Below are positions 1 to 7,436 of a DNA stretch of 10,422 nucleotides, one piece after another. Source of the stretch: Gammaproteobacteria bacterium (lineage in GTDB: Bacteria; Pseudomonadota; Gammaproteobacteria; GRL18); assembly GCA_030632625.1 (NCBI GenBank), contig DAOVUK010000063.1, positions 1-10,422 of the forward strand. Direction: 5' to 3'. Positions within the stretch are counted from its first letter, which is position 1; each line of letters starts with the position of its first letter. The position numbers and the translations under genes were made by a program. The notes under the pieces were generated by a model. That model was not told where the DNA came from, did not search any database, and worked only from the letters and a program-made list of their open reading frames with translations.

Positions 1-1
1 G

Positions 2-646
2 AAGTCTGAGCGGGTGAGAGTGTTAGAAAATGGTATTTATCACTCTTTTTCCAGAGTTTGCAGAACCAGTCCAACTCTGGATACCAGAGTATGGGTTGCT
101 TATTTCCAGAAGTGTCTGATTCAAGCATGGACTGGCCAATTTTTCATGCCGACAGCAAACAAAAAGCAGACAAAACAAAACTTCATAAAATCATCCAACA
201 CACAACCCGCTATAGTGATTGGCAATGGCCTGATAAAAAAAGTAAATAAACGCTATCAGAAACTTTTGAATGAAGATTTATGCCAATTTTATTACGGATC
301 CATCGCTAATCTACTACGAACAAAATACCGCAAGACTGATCCGATGTTAAACAATAAGGGTGTAAAGCGTATGCATCGTCTTGGAATTCATGCTATCGTA
401 CATGGTCATGTCAGCCAGACAACAGGGCAGAATATCAGTCTCCGTTCAGGTATGCTGCATTTTCAATGTGATGTTACATTAGATAGAAATTCAAGACAAA
501 AGGCAGGATTGGCTGAATTTGGTGCTGGCGTGACAAGCATCAGCCCAACAGGTAAAATTAAAGGGATCAGTACTGATTCTCCACAAGTAAAAATTTTTCA
601 ACCTGACAGAGTACGCTCTAATGTGGAGCAGCAAATTAATGAGTAA
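2..646 (+). CDS. Metallophosphoesterase-like protein, C-terminal part (GAK-type cluster), 5' end outside window
   Basis: The reading frame is open to the left edge, so this is the 3' part of a longer gene; the GTG at 14 is only the first start-like codon inside the window. The C-terminal half (about residues 115-195 counted from that GTG) carries HAIVHGHV, then a GQ..SLR.GM..F..DVTLDRNSR..AGL block and a GIST...VKIF tail. HGH fits the last metal-ligand motif (GHxH position) of calcineurin-like phosphoesterases. As I recall it, the CDxTLDRNSR block is typical of the phosphoesterase that accompanies amphi-Trp and CofD-like genes. The earlier ligand motifs (DxH, GDxxD, GNHD) are not visible and would have to lie upstream. 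The first 45 or so residues look atypical, so an upstream frameshift is possible. The 3' end overlaps the next gene by 8 bp (ATGAGTAA at 639-646), which implies translational coupling. The family call is from memory of motifs; the substrate is unknown. Confidence 0.6.
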   Translation, partial: KSERVRVLENGIYHSFSRVCRTSPTLDTRVWVAYFQKCLIQAWTGQFFMPTANKKQTKQNFIKSSNTQPAIVIGNGLIKKVNKRYQKLLNEDLCQFYYGSIANLLRTKYRKTDPMLNNKGVKRMHRLGIHAIVHGHVSQTTGQNISLRSGMLHFQCDVTLDRNSRQKAGLAEFGAGVTSISPTGKIKGISTDSPQVKIFQPDRVRSNVEQQINE

Positions 647-920
647 GGCAATGAAAAACAGTAAGTCAAATTTTCGCCATGAGTCTATACAGGATAATAA
701 ATCCATTCTGGCTATTTTAAAAGCCATTACCAAAGGTATTGAAAAAAATGAACTCACCTTTAGTGATGAAGAAGATACTATTATCATGCATCCTCGCGGT
801 CTATTAGCGCTTAAGGTCTCAGCCTCTCAGGATGGCAATGACAACCGTGTTAATATTCGCATCAAATGGCAAACTGAACCGGATAAGAAAAAACAAAAAT
901 CCAGTTTGAGCATCACCTGA
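639..920 (+). CDS. Amphi-Trp domain protein (GAK-type cluster)
   Basis: A small 93-residue protein. It begins, after a short basic leader, with FRHESIQDNKSI, followed by a helix and ..KGIEKNELTFSDEED, and ends in a strand of alternating hydrophobic and polar residues, VNIRIKW, with Trp at residue 77. That amphipathic strand closing with Trp, after an FRHES-type N-terminus, is the hallmark of the amphi-Trp domain. The domain has no known biochemical role; its recurrent neighbours are HprK-like kinases, ATP-grasp enzymes and CofD-like proteins. I chose ATG 639 over ATG 621 because it overlaps the upstream stop in the usual ATGAGTAA coupling arrangement, and GGAG at 625-628 lies 10 nt upstream. 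The C-terminus is a lysine-rich tail (PDKKKQK). The next gene starts 21 nt downstream, so the three genes form one transcription unit. Confidence 0.75.
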   Translation: MSKAMKNSKSNFRHESIQDNKSILAILKAITKGIEKNELTFSDEEDTIIMHPRGLLALKVSASQDGNDNRVNIRIKWQTEPDKKKQKSSLSIT

Positions 921-941
921 TATAAGGTAAATTGAGCATAA

Positions 942-2129
942 GTGAAAACAATCAATGTCACCCGAAGCGCGTCTATTCCTGATCCCATACGAATTAGCCG
1001 ATATCGTAAGGTTCCGGAACTCGGACCGAAAATTTTATTTTTCACTGGCGGCAGTGCACTCAATGGACTCAGCCAGCATTTAAAAAATTTTACTTATAAC
1101 TCCATTCATCTGGTCACACCATTTGATTCAGGCGGCAGCTCTGCCAAGTTACGCGATGCTTTTGCTATGCCGGCAATTGGCGACTTACGCAGTCGTATGG
1201 TTGCCCTGGCTGATGAAACAATCACCGGACACCCGGAAGTTTATCGTCTGTTTACTTATCGTCTATCCATGCATCAATCACAAAAAATACTCTTGCAGCA
1301 GCTCATGGCGATGGTTGAAGGAAACGATCCGTTAATCCAGGCTATTCCCAATCCTATGCGCCGGTTAATACGTAACCTGCTGGGATTTTTTACCCGGCAG
1401 ATGCCCAAAAATTTTGATCTGAAAGGCGCCAGTATTGGCAATCTGGCACTGGCTGGAGGCTACTTAAATAACCATAGGCATCTGGATCCGGTTATTTTCC
1501 TGTTTTCCAAGCTGGTCAATGTACAAGGTACTGTCCGGGCCATCATCAATGATGATCTCCACCTTGCGGCAGAACTCAAATCCGGAGAGATTCTGGTGGG
1601 ACAGCATCGAATGACAGGCAAGGAGGTCATGCCGATACAATCCAGAATCAAACATCTCATGCTGTCATCACATCCAGACAAATATGTGCCGGCCAAAGCC
1701 ATAATACGCAAAAAAAATCGTAAATTGATTCAAAATGCAGATTTAATCTGTTTCCCTCCGGGAAGTTTTTATTCAAGTTTAATGGCCAACCTTTTGCCGG
1801 AAGGTGTTATTTCTGCCATTGCCAGTAATAACAATCCAAAGGTATTTATTCCAAATCTCGGTAATGATCCAGAGCAGTTTGGCATGACACTCAGGGAAAG
1901 TATTGATTCACTCTTATCCATGATGAAACAAGCTTCACCCGCTGTATCAACTGATGCCTTGCTGAACTTCGTATTGCTTGATAGTAAGCATGGCAATTAT
2001 AACGGCTCGAACCTTGCAACGCTGAAAAAAAAGGGTATAGAAATTATTGATACCAGGCTGATATCACCTGAAAGTGCCCCTTATTACGATCCCGCTTTAC
2101 TTTCAAATGCACTACTTTCTCTGGTTTGA
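942..2129 (+). CDS. CofD/YvcK-like protein (GAK system CofD-like)
   Basis: A 395-residue member of the CofD/YvcK fold family. Motifs in order: a glycine-rich nucleotide loop FFTGGSALNG at about residues 33-42; TPFDSGGSSAKLRDAF (about 59-74) followed by PAIGDLRSRMVAL, matching the VTxxDDGGSSGRLR..GDIR region of YvcK; GASIGNLALAG (about 162-172), matching the HSIGNL loop; NADLICFPPGSFYSSLMANLLPEGV (about 265-289), matching the ADLI..GPGSLYTS..PNLLV.GI segment; and FIPNLGNDPEQFGMT. CofD is a 2-phospholactate transferase and YvcK binds UDP-sugars to control cell-wall and carbon metabolism. Members linked to amphi-Trp genes are uncharacterised, so the substrate cannot be stated. Start: GTG at 942, with AAGG at 924-927 and GAG at 934-936 upstream. 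It is the last gene of the cluster; a mobile-type repeat begins 30 bp after its stop. Confidence 0.8.
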   Translation: MKTINVTRSASIPDPIRISRYRKVPELGPKILFFTGGSALNGLSQHLKNFTYNSIHLVTPFDSGGSSAKLRDAFAMPAIGDLRSRMVALADETITGHPEVYRLFTYRLSMHQSQKILLQQLMAMVEGNDPLIQAIPNPMRRLIRNLLGFFTRQMPKNFDLKGASIGNLALAGGYLNNHRHLDPVIFLFSKLVNVQGTVRAIINDDLHLAAELKSGEILVGQHRMTGKEVMPIQSRIKHLMLSSHPDKYVPAKAIIRKKNRKLIQNADLICFPPGSFYSSLMANLLPEGVISAIASNNNPKVFIPNLGNDPEQFGMTLRESIDSLLSMMKQASPAVSTDALLNFVLLDSKHGNYNGSNLATLKKKGIEIIDTRLISPESAPYYDPALLSNALLSLV

Positions 2130-2158
2130 GATTCCTCCTTCTTCATGAGGCGTTTTTA

Positions 2159-2312
2159 TATACCCGTGATACTTGGAAATGCACCCCAAGGGCACTTCCT
2201 CCGGGGCGCAGCGAGGCATTTTGACTTAGAGCCGATTGAGTGTATAAGTACTACATGATTGAGGCTTTAAGTTAAAATAACGAAGTCTGCATTTTCAAGT
2301 ATCATGGGTATA
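2159..2312. mobile_element. MITE-like hairpin element with ~23-bp inverted ends and TA target duplication
   Basis: A 25-bp sequence at 2159-2183 reappears inverted at 2288-2312 with only two mismatches (tatacccgtgatacttgg.. against tatacccatgatacttga..). The outermost TA on each side can be read as a target duplication, leaving a 150-bp element at 2161-2310. Inside, 2218-2233 and 2263-2278 form a second inverted pair (attttgacttagagcc / ggctttaagttaaaat, 14 of 16), and a GC-rich patch (2184-2216, ccccaaggg...ccgggg) can fold locally. There is no coding capacity. Terminal inverted repeats with a TA duplication are the signature of non-autonomous elements moved by IS630/Tc1-type transposases. 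That assignment is inference; the inverted structure is directly visible. An intergenic palindromic repeat with a transcript role is the alternative. Confidence 0.7.
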
Positions 2313-2329
2313 AGAGACATGCTGCATTA

Positions 2330-2679
2330 TTAGCTGATAAACTTACCTTCACGCAATCGCTGAGCTTCCATTATTTCAATTTCATGTGCACCGGAAAACA
2401 CTAAGTCACTATCTGGAACAAAATCTAAATCCGGATTTAAACGTTCATATGTCACACTGTTTAAAATTGTCTTCATTGCATTTAAACGCGCCTTATATTT
2501 ATTATTAGAACGAATAATTGTCCAGGGTGTTGCAGCTGTATGGGTGTTTTTTAACATTTCATATTTAACATTAGTAAAATCATCCCAACGCTCCTGAGCC
2601 TGCACATCAATCTCAGAGAGCTTCCATTGTCTTAAGGGATCATGCTTACGCCGTTCAAACGCTTCGCCTGTTCTTCATT
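2330..2679 (-). pseudogene. Polyphosphate kinase 2 (PPK2) relic, C-terminal third, frameshifted
   Basis: Read on the minus strand, 2679-2330 encodes NEEQAKR, then after a one-base slip FERRKHDPLRQWKLSEID, then VQAQERWDDFTNVKYEMLK.THT...PWTIIRSNNKYKARLNAMK.ILN. This is the conserved C-terminal part of class I PPK2, which transfers phosphate between polyphosphate and nucleotides. The frame breaks at 2656-2660: the sequence has CAAAC (minus GTTTG) where one more base would join EEQAKR to FERRKHD. The catalytic N-terminal two thirds, with the Walker A and B motifs, are absent; upstream of NEEQ the sequence switches abruptly to unrelated coding sequence. The visible uninterrupted part is 2330-2653. 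It is therefore a gene remnant and cannot be functional as a kinase. A sequencing error could explain the single-base slip but not the missing N-terminus. Confidence 0.8.
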
Positions 2680-3105
2680 TCCTTATATCGGGTATTGGTC
2701 CGTAACATCTTTTTCATTTCATGATCATCAGCAAGAGGCATGCTTTCACCAAGTAAAATCAGATCAGGTACTCTTTGTGCAACACTATCCAAACAATCCT
2801 GTCCGGTAATAACTGTCACAAAAGAGATGCACTGAAGCTTACTTACTGCTCTGCTCAGATCATCCAGAGTCAATTTCGTATTTTTAGCAACACGGGATCT
2901 GATTGCAGTTCTGCGTTCTTCCGGCAGAGCAATCAAACCAATTTCACTTAAAATACCATCAGGACAAATCATGTCTTCAAAGGCATCACGGGTACCGAAA
3001 CTGGTGGGCGGGCCATAGATCTAAAAGAGACAGAAGCGGTTTTTTAATATGAATGGCAGTTAAACCACCAGAAAATGCAGACTGATATTTATTGCTAAAA
3101 TTCAT
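2655..3105 (-). pseudogene. Disrupted gene coupled to the PBP, ending in a degenerate receiver-like domain
   Basis: The ATG at 3105 follows the stop of the large upstream PBP gene directly (TGAATG), so this ORF was its operon partner. The first frame (MNFSNKYQSAFSGG..., 39 codons) stops at 2986-2988. Removing one base near 3018 would continue LLD into the second frame, YGPPTSFGTRDAFEDMICPDG..., which stays open to 2655. Its last 55 residues resemble a response-regulator receiver domain: VTVITGQDCLDSVAQ, then PDLILLGESMPL, then EMKKMLRTNTRY. The phospho-acceptor Asp of the usual LILLD motif is Gly, and the acidic N-terminal pocket is missing. At TRYKEM the receiver fold is cut and the next residues come from PPK2. 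The middle part (SEIGLIALPEERR..., LTLDDLSRAVSK) is not recognised. The receiver call is pattern-based and moderate. Confidence 0.5.
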
Positions 3106-6100
3106 TCAAAATAAATTTTTAAACAACTGATCCGAATCATCCATCAGCTTAGCTATTGGTTTAGCATTCTGGTGATTTTTAATTTTAAGGCGACTTTTAC
3201 CCGGCGATGAAGAAACCGAAGCCAGATGATGATGTTCTGTTTTGACATCATGTCTTGCAGCCAATTCAGTTTTCAATTCTGCAGCCGTTTTATTAGCAAC
3301 AATAGGACTAAGATGATCAGCAATCCGGGATAGAATTCTTACCGGAACTTTACTGGTAAAGTTATAACGCTCAATATCGCCTTCAGTGACACTCATGGTA
3401 ATACAGATCGCATATTTTGCTTTGCCCTCCCCACTATCCAGCACACTGAGCACGGCCGCAGAACGATTGATTGGCTTCTGGTTATATCGATTATCCCCGG
3501 TACCTGTTTTTGCGCCTGCTGACTGTACATATCGCATCAAAGGATGCCGGGACGCAAAAACAGCTGTACCCTTTTGTAAAACACCTGCCATTGCTTTTCT
3601 CACCACAATAGCAATGGCCCTGGGAATAATACGCTCCTGTTGATATTCAATCTTAAATGGTGTTTCAAATTCACTCCCCGGGGCCAGAATAATACGCTCA
3701 ATTGAAGAAATATTTTTTTCATGCAGACCATCATTTAACAAAGTTCCGGCCAGTTCAATCAATGACATAGGTGTATCACCAGAACTGCCTAAAACAACCG
3801 CATAAGAAGGCGACACCTTAAAAGGATAACCCAGCTTCTGCCATGCGGGTGTCACCCCTTTGCTAAAAGCCTGACGTTCCATATGAGTATACAAGGTATT
3901 CTTTATCCAGAATTTACTTGTTCTTAGCCAGTTTGATGTTTGCTCAATGATTCTTGCCTGCTCTACAGTAAGTGCATCAGACTCAGGCTCAGAGTATCGG
4001 CTATGCTGCTGGCGAACACGGGCAAGCAGCCATTTTTTTTCATAGTCAGTAATTCGCTTAAACCATGATGTCAGTCTGCGGTATTTCTCCAGTTCTTTAC
4101 TATAAGCGCTATTATACGATTTATTTTCAGAGTCTTTATCAACAGGCAAGTTCATTGTCTTGACAAATTCTCTGGCTCTGATAATAATTTCCCTGTTTGT
4201 TACCTCTTTCTTTTCATCAAGAGTCTCTTCAGCAAGATGTTCTTTTATAGTTTTCTCATCTGCAAGAGCAAAATCAGAAAAAGAGCTTTGAATACCTTCA
4301 ATAAAAAAATTCAAACCATCAAGATAAACTGCTTCTTCCTGTTTAACCGAATTATCGATGATTTTCTTTCTGACTGAATTTTTTTTGTCTGTCAAAATCG
4401 CTATTTTGTCATAACCAGACTGATCAATATAATAATCAACGACCTCGCGCATTAATCGCACAAAAGATACGTTAATTGATTCAGTCGTCATTTGCCATAG
4501 GTTAGGGTTTTTCCGATCATCACTTTTCTGATAGTTATGGAATTCATGCCAGCTTTCCCCGGTTAAAAATTTGCTCTCCGGATTTGCTGAAAATCGTCGT
4601 GACATGGCCCAGGCTAAAATTTGTTCCATTGTTGCCTGAGGGTATTTTTTAAGATAAGAAGCCAGCAGCCGTTTGATGGTCACAGATGACTTGCTATATT
4701 CTTTAAGCAAACTGGACTGCTTATATTGTTTACTGCCGGAATCCTTAAAAGTTGACGATAATAACTCTTGTTGTAAAAGCAGTGCTTCATCATGAATTAT
4801 CATCAGATAGTTGACCAGCACTCTGAGTTTAGCGGTTGAACCCCATTGAAAACGTCCCTGTTTTGCCGGGTTATAAACCACTTTTGACTGTGTGTCTGTA
4901 TTGGCCAGAATCTTCCAGTGACGCTCTGCATCTATTTCCAGTACGATGACACCATATTGAATCTGTTTTAATTCATCCAGACTGAGACTCTGCAGCAGAC
5001 CTTTCTGACGTCCCTGGACAAAGGGGGATTTTTGCGCGACACCAGTATACATATCATCTAAAATGCCGCGAATATCCTTTTCCAGTTGAGAGTCCGTGGT
5101 CATTTCGATAGCAACCGGCATATTATCAACCGTTTGTAAATTAATCTTCTTTGACTCTGCTTTACCTGATTTTCTGGCAACGGCCTGACGTATTAGATGA
5201 GTATAGTGATTGCGCGCACTTGAAGCCTCCCGGTGTAAGGCATAATCCAGTTTAAGGCGATGATTTTTCTGGGGCCGCCATTCCGGCTTCATTGCCCTGG
5301 CCTTCACATATAAGGCCGAATTAATTAATTGTTTTTTCTTTAGCCGTGACAAAAGTACATTGGCCTGTCTTGCTACTGCTTCAGGTGCCAGCAGCAATTG
5401 ACTGGGACGACGAATGGCTACAATTAAACTACAGATGTTTTTATAGGCCTGAGAACGAAGTTGCCTGTCTTTACTTTTTAACTGCCCATTCAATTCATCA
5501 ATGGTATAACCAAACCAGGCATAATAGGCTGCACCAAAACCCAATAACTCACCCGCATAAGATTTCGGCCCGCCAGCCATTGGTACGGTATTAAGAAAAT
5601 CAACCAGCGCTTTTTTAACCCGCCTGCCATTGTCACTTTCATACCCTGAGCCAGAGCCAGAAGCTGAGCTAATATCAGTGCTGCCGCCATATAAATGTAT
5701 GCCTGCACCAATCATTTGATTGATCTTATCGGTGATACTATGGGTTCTGCCGCCAGGTGTATTAGTAATTTTTTCCAGCGTTGTCATCAGGGTACTGCCG
5801 CCAGAATAGGAACCCTCGCCAGTGATCTTATATTGTACATACTCAGATGCACTCTTAATCATCCGGGGCCCTTCAATTAAATAATTGAGTTCAGCATCAC
5901 CTTTGTTTTTATCAAACACCAGATGCCGCAATTTATCATTTTCCCAGACTAATAGTGCTTTTAAAATAAAAGGTGAAATATGTTGAAAATCTTTAAATTG
6001 ATTAGGATGCTGATATTGATAAACTATTTTTTTATGACGATCCATTATTTTCAGGCCAGAAAACGCCTTACCCTGATAATGGTTAAAAGGGAAAATCCCC

Positions 6101-6888
6101 ATATCAAATAGCTTTTTTGCCTGGGGGGTTAAAACCAGGTGAGTCTCTTTGTCTACCTGAAATCCTGCATCATTTAACACATCAAACAACTGTGGATAAT
6201 AGGTCATACCGTCACGCTTCCAGCGGGGACTATCTGGAATGGGAATATCCCAACTTTGCGGCTTGCCTGGCATAATTTTTAATTGAGCCACTTTTTCAAC
6301 TTGAGCAGTCATATACCGAAAGCCGATTCCATAACGAATTTCTTCCCACATAATCAGCGTAACAAGTGCCAGGGCGATACAAGCGGCAAAAATACTGGTG
6401 TCTTTTTTTGCCAGAACATCCCATATCCGGACAAACAATTGAGGCACAAAAATAATCAAAAAGAGAGCAAAAATAAACGCCGGTTTTTCCGGCACAAAAA
6501 GATAATTCCAGTAAAAAACAATCACCGACAGAAAAATAGTCAGACTGGTAATTAGTAATCGATTCGGGCAAAAGAGCATCCATACCGACTGCTGATTACG
6601 TACCACGCCCTCATCCTGCAGCTCAAAAAGAGCAAAGTAATGCCAAACCATCTGAACGATAAAAATACATGACAGAAAGAGGCTCAGTTCTCCCTGTTTA
6701 AAACCTGCGGGTAATTGCCAAAAATACGAAATAAGCGCAACAACACCCATGCTCAATAACAATGATAGAAAAATAATACGTAAGAGCAGGTTGCCCAGCC
6801 AGAAGGAGGAACTTTTGTTTTGCTCAATATCACAAGAGTCGCAAGAATTATCAGCACCATTAAAGGCAGCACTAATGCTACTCGTCAT
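3106..6888 (-). CDS. Large divergent class A penicillin-binding protein (GT51-like plus transpeptidase) with polytopic N-terminus
   Basis: 1260 residues. Residues 30-185 contain about five hydrophobic helices (near 33-57, 68-88, 111-130, 136-155, 165-181), whereas class A PBPs normally have one. A GT51-like region follows: HISPFILKALLVWEND with candidate catalytic Glu316, GGSTLMTTLEKI at 363-374, FLNTVPMAGG at 431-440, and AYYAWFG. The E-D-R-F motif is altered to E-N-D-K, and a Gly/Ser-rich insert occurs at about 401-415. The transpeptidase region has S684-T-A-K687 (SxxK), S804-I-N806 (SxN) and K1127-T-G-T. SxN and KTG are about 320 residues apart because a charged, helical insertion occupies roughly 815-1015. 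It probably acts at the periplasmic face in peptidoglycan synthesis; glycosyltransferase activity is uncertain. Start ATG at 6888 has a strong AGGAAG ribosome site (6895-6900). It is translationally coupled to the broken ORF at 3105. Confidence 0.8.
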   Translation of the reverse strand: MTSSISAAFNGADNSCDSCDIEQNKSSSFWLGNLLLRIIFLSLLLSMGVVALISYFWQLPAGFKQGELSLFLSCIFIVQMVWHYFALFELQDEGVVRNQQSVWMLFCPNRLLITSLTIFLSVIVFYWNYLFVPEKPAFIFALFLIIFVPQLFVRIWDVLAKKDTSIFAACIALALVTLIMWEEIRYGIGFRYMTAQVEKVAQLKIMPGKPQSWDIPIPDSPRWKRDGMTYYPQLFDVLNDAGFQVDKETHLVLTPQAKKLFDMGIFPFNHYQGKAFSGLKIMDRHKKIVYQYQHPNQFKDFQHISPFILKALLVWENDKLRHLVFDKNKGDAELNYLIEGPRMIKSASEYVQYKITGEGSYSGGSTLMTTLEKITNTPGGRTHSITDKINQMIGAGIHLYGGSTDISSASGSGSGYESDNGRRVKKALVDFLNTVPMAGGPKSYAGELLGFGAAYYAWFGYTIDELNGQLKSKDRQLRSQAYKNICSLIVAIRRPSQLLLAPEAVARQANVLLSRLKKKQLINSALYVKARAMKPEWRPQKNHRLKLDYALHREASSARNHYTHLIRQAVARKSGKAESKKINLQTVDNMPVAIEMTTDSQLEKDIRGILDDMYTGVAQKSPFVQGRQKGLLQSLSLDELKQIQYGVIVLEIDAERHWKILANTDTQSKVVYNPAKQGRFQWGSTAKLRVLVNYLMIIHDEALLLQQELLSSTFKDSGSKQYKQSSLLKEYSKSSVTIKRLLASYLKKYPQATMEQILAWAMSRRFSANPESKFLTGESWHEFHNYQKSDDRKNPNLWQMTTESINVSFVRLMREVVDYYIDQSGYDKIAILTDKKNSVRKKIIDNSVKQEEAVYLDGLNFFIEGIQSSFSDFALADEKTIKEHLAEETLDEKKEVTNREIIIRAREFVKTMNLPVDKDSENKSYNSAYSKELEKYRRLTSWFKRITDYEKKWLLARVRQQHSRYSEPESDALTVEQARIIEQTSNWLRTSKFWIKNTLYTHMERQAFSKGVTPAWQKLGYPFKVSPSYAVVLGSSGDTPMSLIELAGTLLNDGLHEKNISSIERIILAPGSEFETPFKIEYQQERIIPRAIAIVVRKAMAGVLQKGTAVFASRHPLMRYVQSAGAKTGTGDNRYNQKPINRSAAVLSVLDSGEGKAKYAICITMSVTEGDIERYNFTSKVPVRILSRIADHLSPIVANKTAAELKTELAARHDVKTEHHHLASVSSSPGKSRLKIKNHQNAKPIAKLMDDSDQLFKNLF

Positions 6889-7250
6889 TTAACACTTCCT
6901 GTTCAAGTAAACCGGATCAATACCTGATAATTGATGATAAAGATAATGAAATAAATGGCATGTTGGTATGCAATGAAAGTAAGCAGAAAAATTGCATTAC
7001 AATCATTATTAAAATTAGGTGAGGATGATGAAATAATCAAGAAAATAACAAATTTATTCCTCTTAAAACGAGGACTGTTTGTTATTTTTCAGGGTACGTC
7101 ACAAAATTGTGACCATTCGCCTAAAGCGCCTACTGTTGGCAAACCCGGAGGCTTTGTGAACAACCGTTTTTAGCCGGGACAGGCTGCTGCTGAAACAGGT
7201 TTTTAAATTTTATTGTAACGGGCAAGTCTGGAAGATAAGCAAGAATGGAT
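6889..7250. other. Non-coding upstream region of the PBP gene, with dyad symmetry
   Basis: I see no convincing gene here. A 72-codon plus-strand frame at 6955-7173 has no recognisable motif and no good ribosome site. The part nearest the PBP gene is AT-rich; 7095-7205 is richer in GC and full of short complementary runs (aaagcgcct/aggcttt, cccgg/ccggg), so it may be a structured transcript or an old repeat. The region must contain the PBP promoter, but no clear -35/-10 pair stands out. Confidence 0.4.
7098..7113. promoter_or_regulatory. 16-bp dyad (GTCACAA-aa-TTGTGAC), possible operator
   Basis: Perfect 7-bp arms are separated by two bases. The site lies about 210 bp upstream of the PBP start codon, in otherwise gene-free DNA. 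The two-base spacer makes an RNA hairpin unlikely and a dimeric protein-binding site more plausible. It is not a CRP site, because the half-sites are in the opposite order with the wrong spacing. Its function is inferred from symmetry only. Confidence 0.3.
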
Positions 7251-7429
7251 GTAACTACTCAGCGTATTCATCTTTTACCACATAACTGCGTTGTTTTTGC
7301 CCTCTACCCTCAAGGGGCACCTAGAAAATGGTCACGTATTTGTATACGCTCACAGCGTCTGTGACAATTTAAAGAGAAGGACAAAAACGCCTTGTTCTGA
7401 GGCAAAATCTAAACACGCTGAATAGTTAC
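7251..7429. mobile_element. IS66-type MITE, 179 bp, with 8-bp target duplication
   Basis: The ends gtaactactcagcgt (7251-7265) and acgctgaatagttac (7415-7429) are inverted copies with 14 of 15 matches. Similarity between the arms continues inward, imperfectly, for about 55 bp (..cgtttttgtcc against ..gttgtttttgccc). Immediately outside, GAATGGAT occurs at 7243-7250 and again at 7430-7437, a clean 8-bp target duplication. Ends beginning GTAA with an 8-bp duplication are the known features of the IS66 family, so this is probably a non-autonomous derivative mobilised by an IS66 transposase. It has no ORF of its own. The right-hand duplication includes the last base of the neighbouring gene's stop codon, so the insertion landed at the gene's end without damaging it. 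Confidence 0.8.
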
Positions 7430-7436
7430 GAATGGA

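Noticed and set aside
2134..2157. A terminator just after the CofD-like gene (cctc...gagg then cgttttt)
   Set aside because: The stem is only 4 bp with a 9-base loop, too weak to support; the following MITE-like hairpin is a better candidate for a transcript end.
7098..7113. A CRP binding site
   Set aside because: The half-sites are arranged TCACA-N4-TGTGA, the reverse order of TGTGA-N6-TCACA and with the wrong spacing.
6955..7173. A 72-codon plus-strand ORF as a gene
   Set aside because: It has no ribosome site and no recognisable motif, and its second half runs through the structure-prone segment; it overlaps the likely PBP promoter region.
7095..7180. A class I cyclic-di-GMP (GEMM) riboswitch on the minus strand, suggested by CAAAGCCTCCGGG and GTAGGCG upstream of the PBP gene
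   Set aside because: The GCAAACC element and the P2 stem with its tetraloop are missing, and the 3' GGTAGC...GTTACC half does not pair properly.
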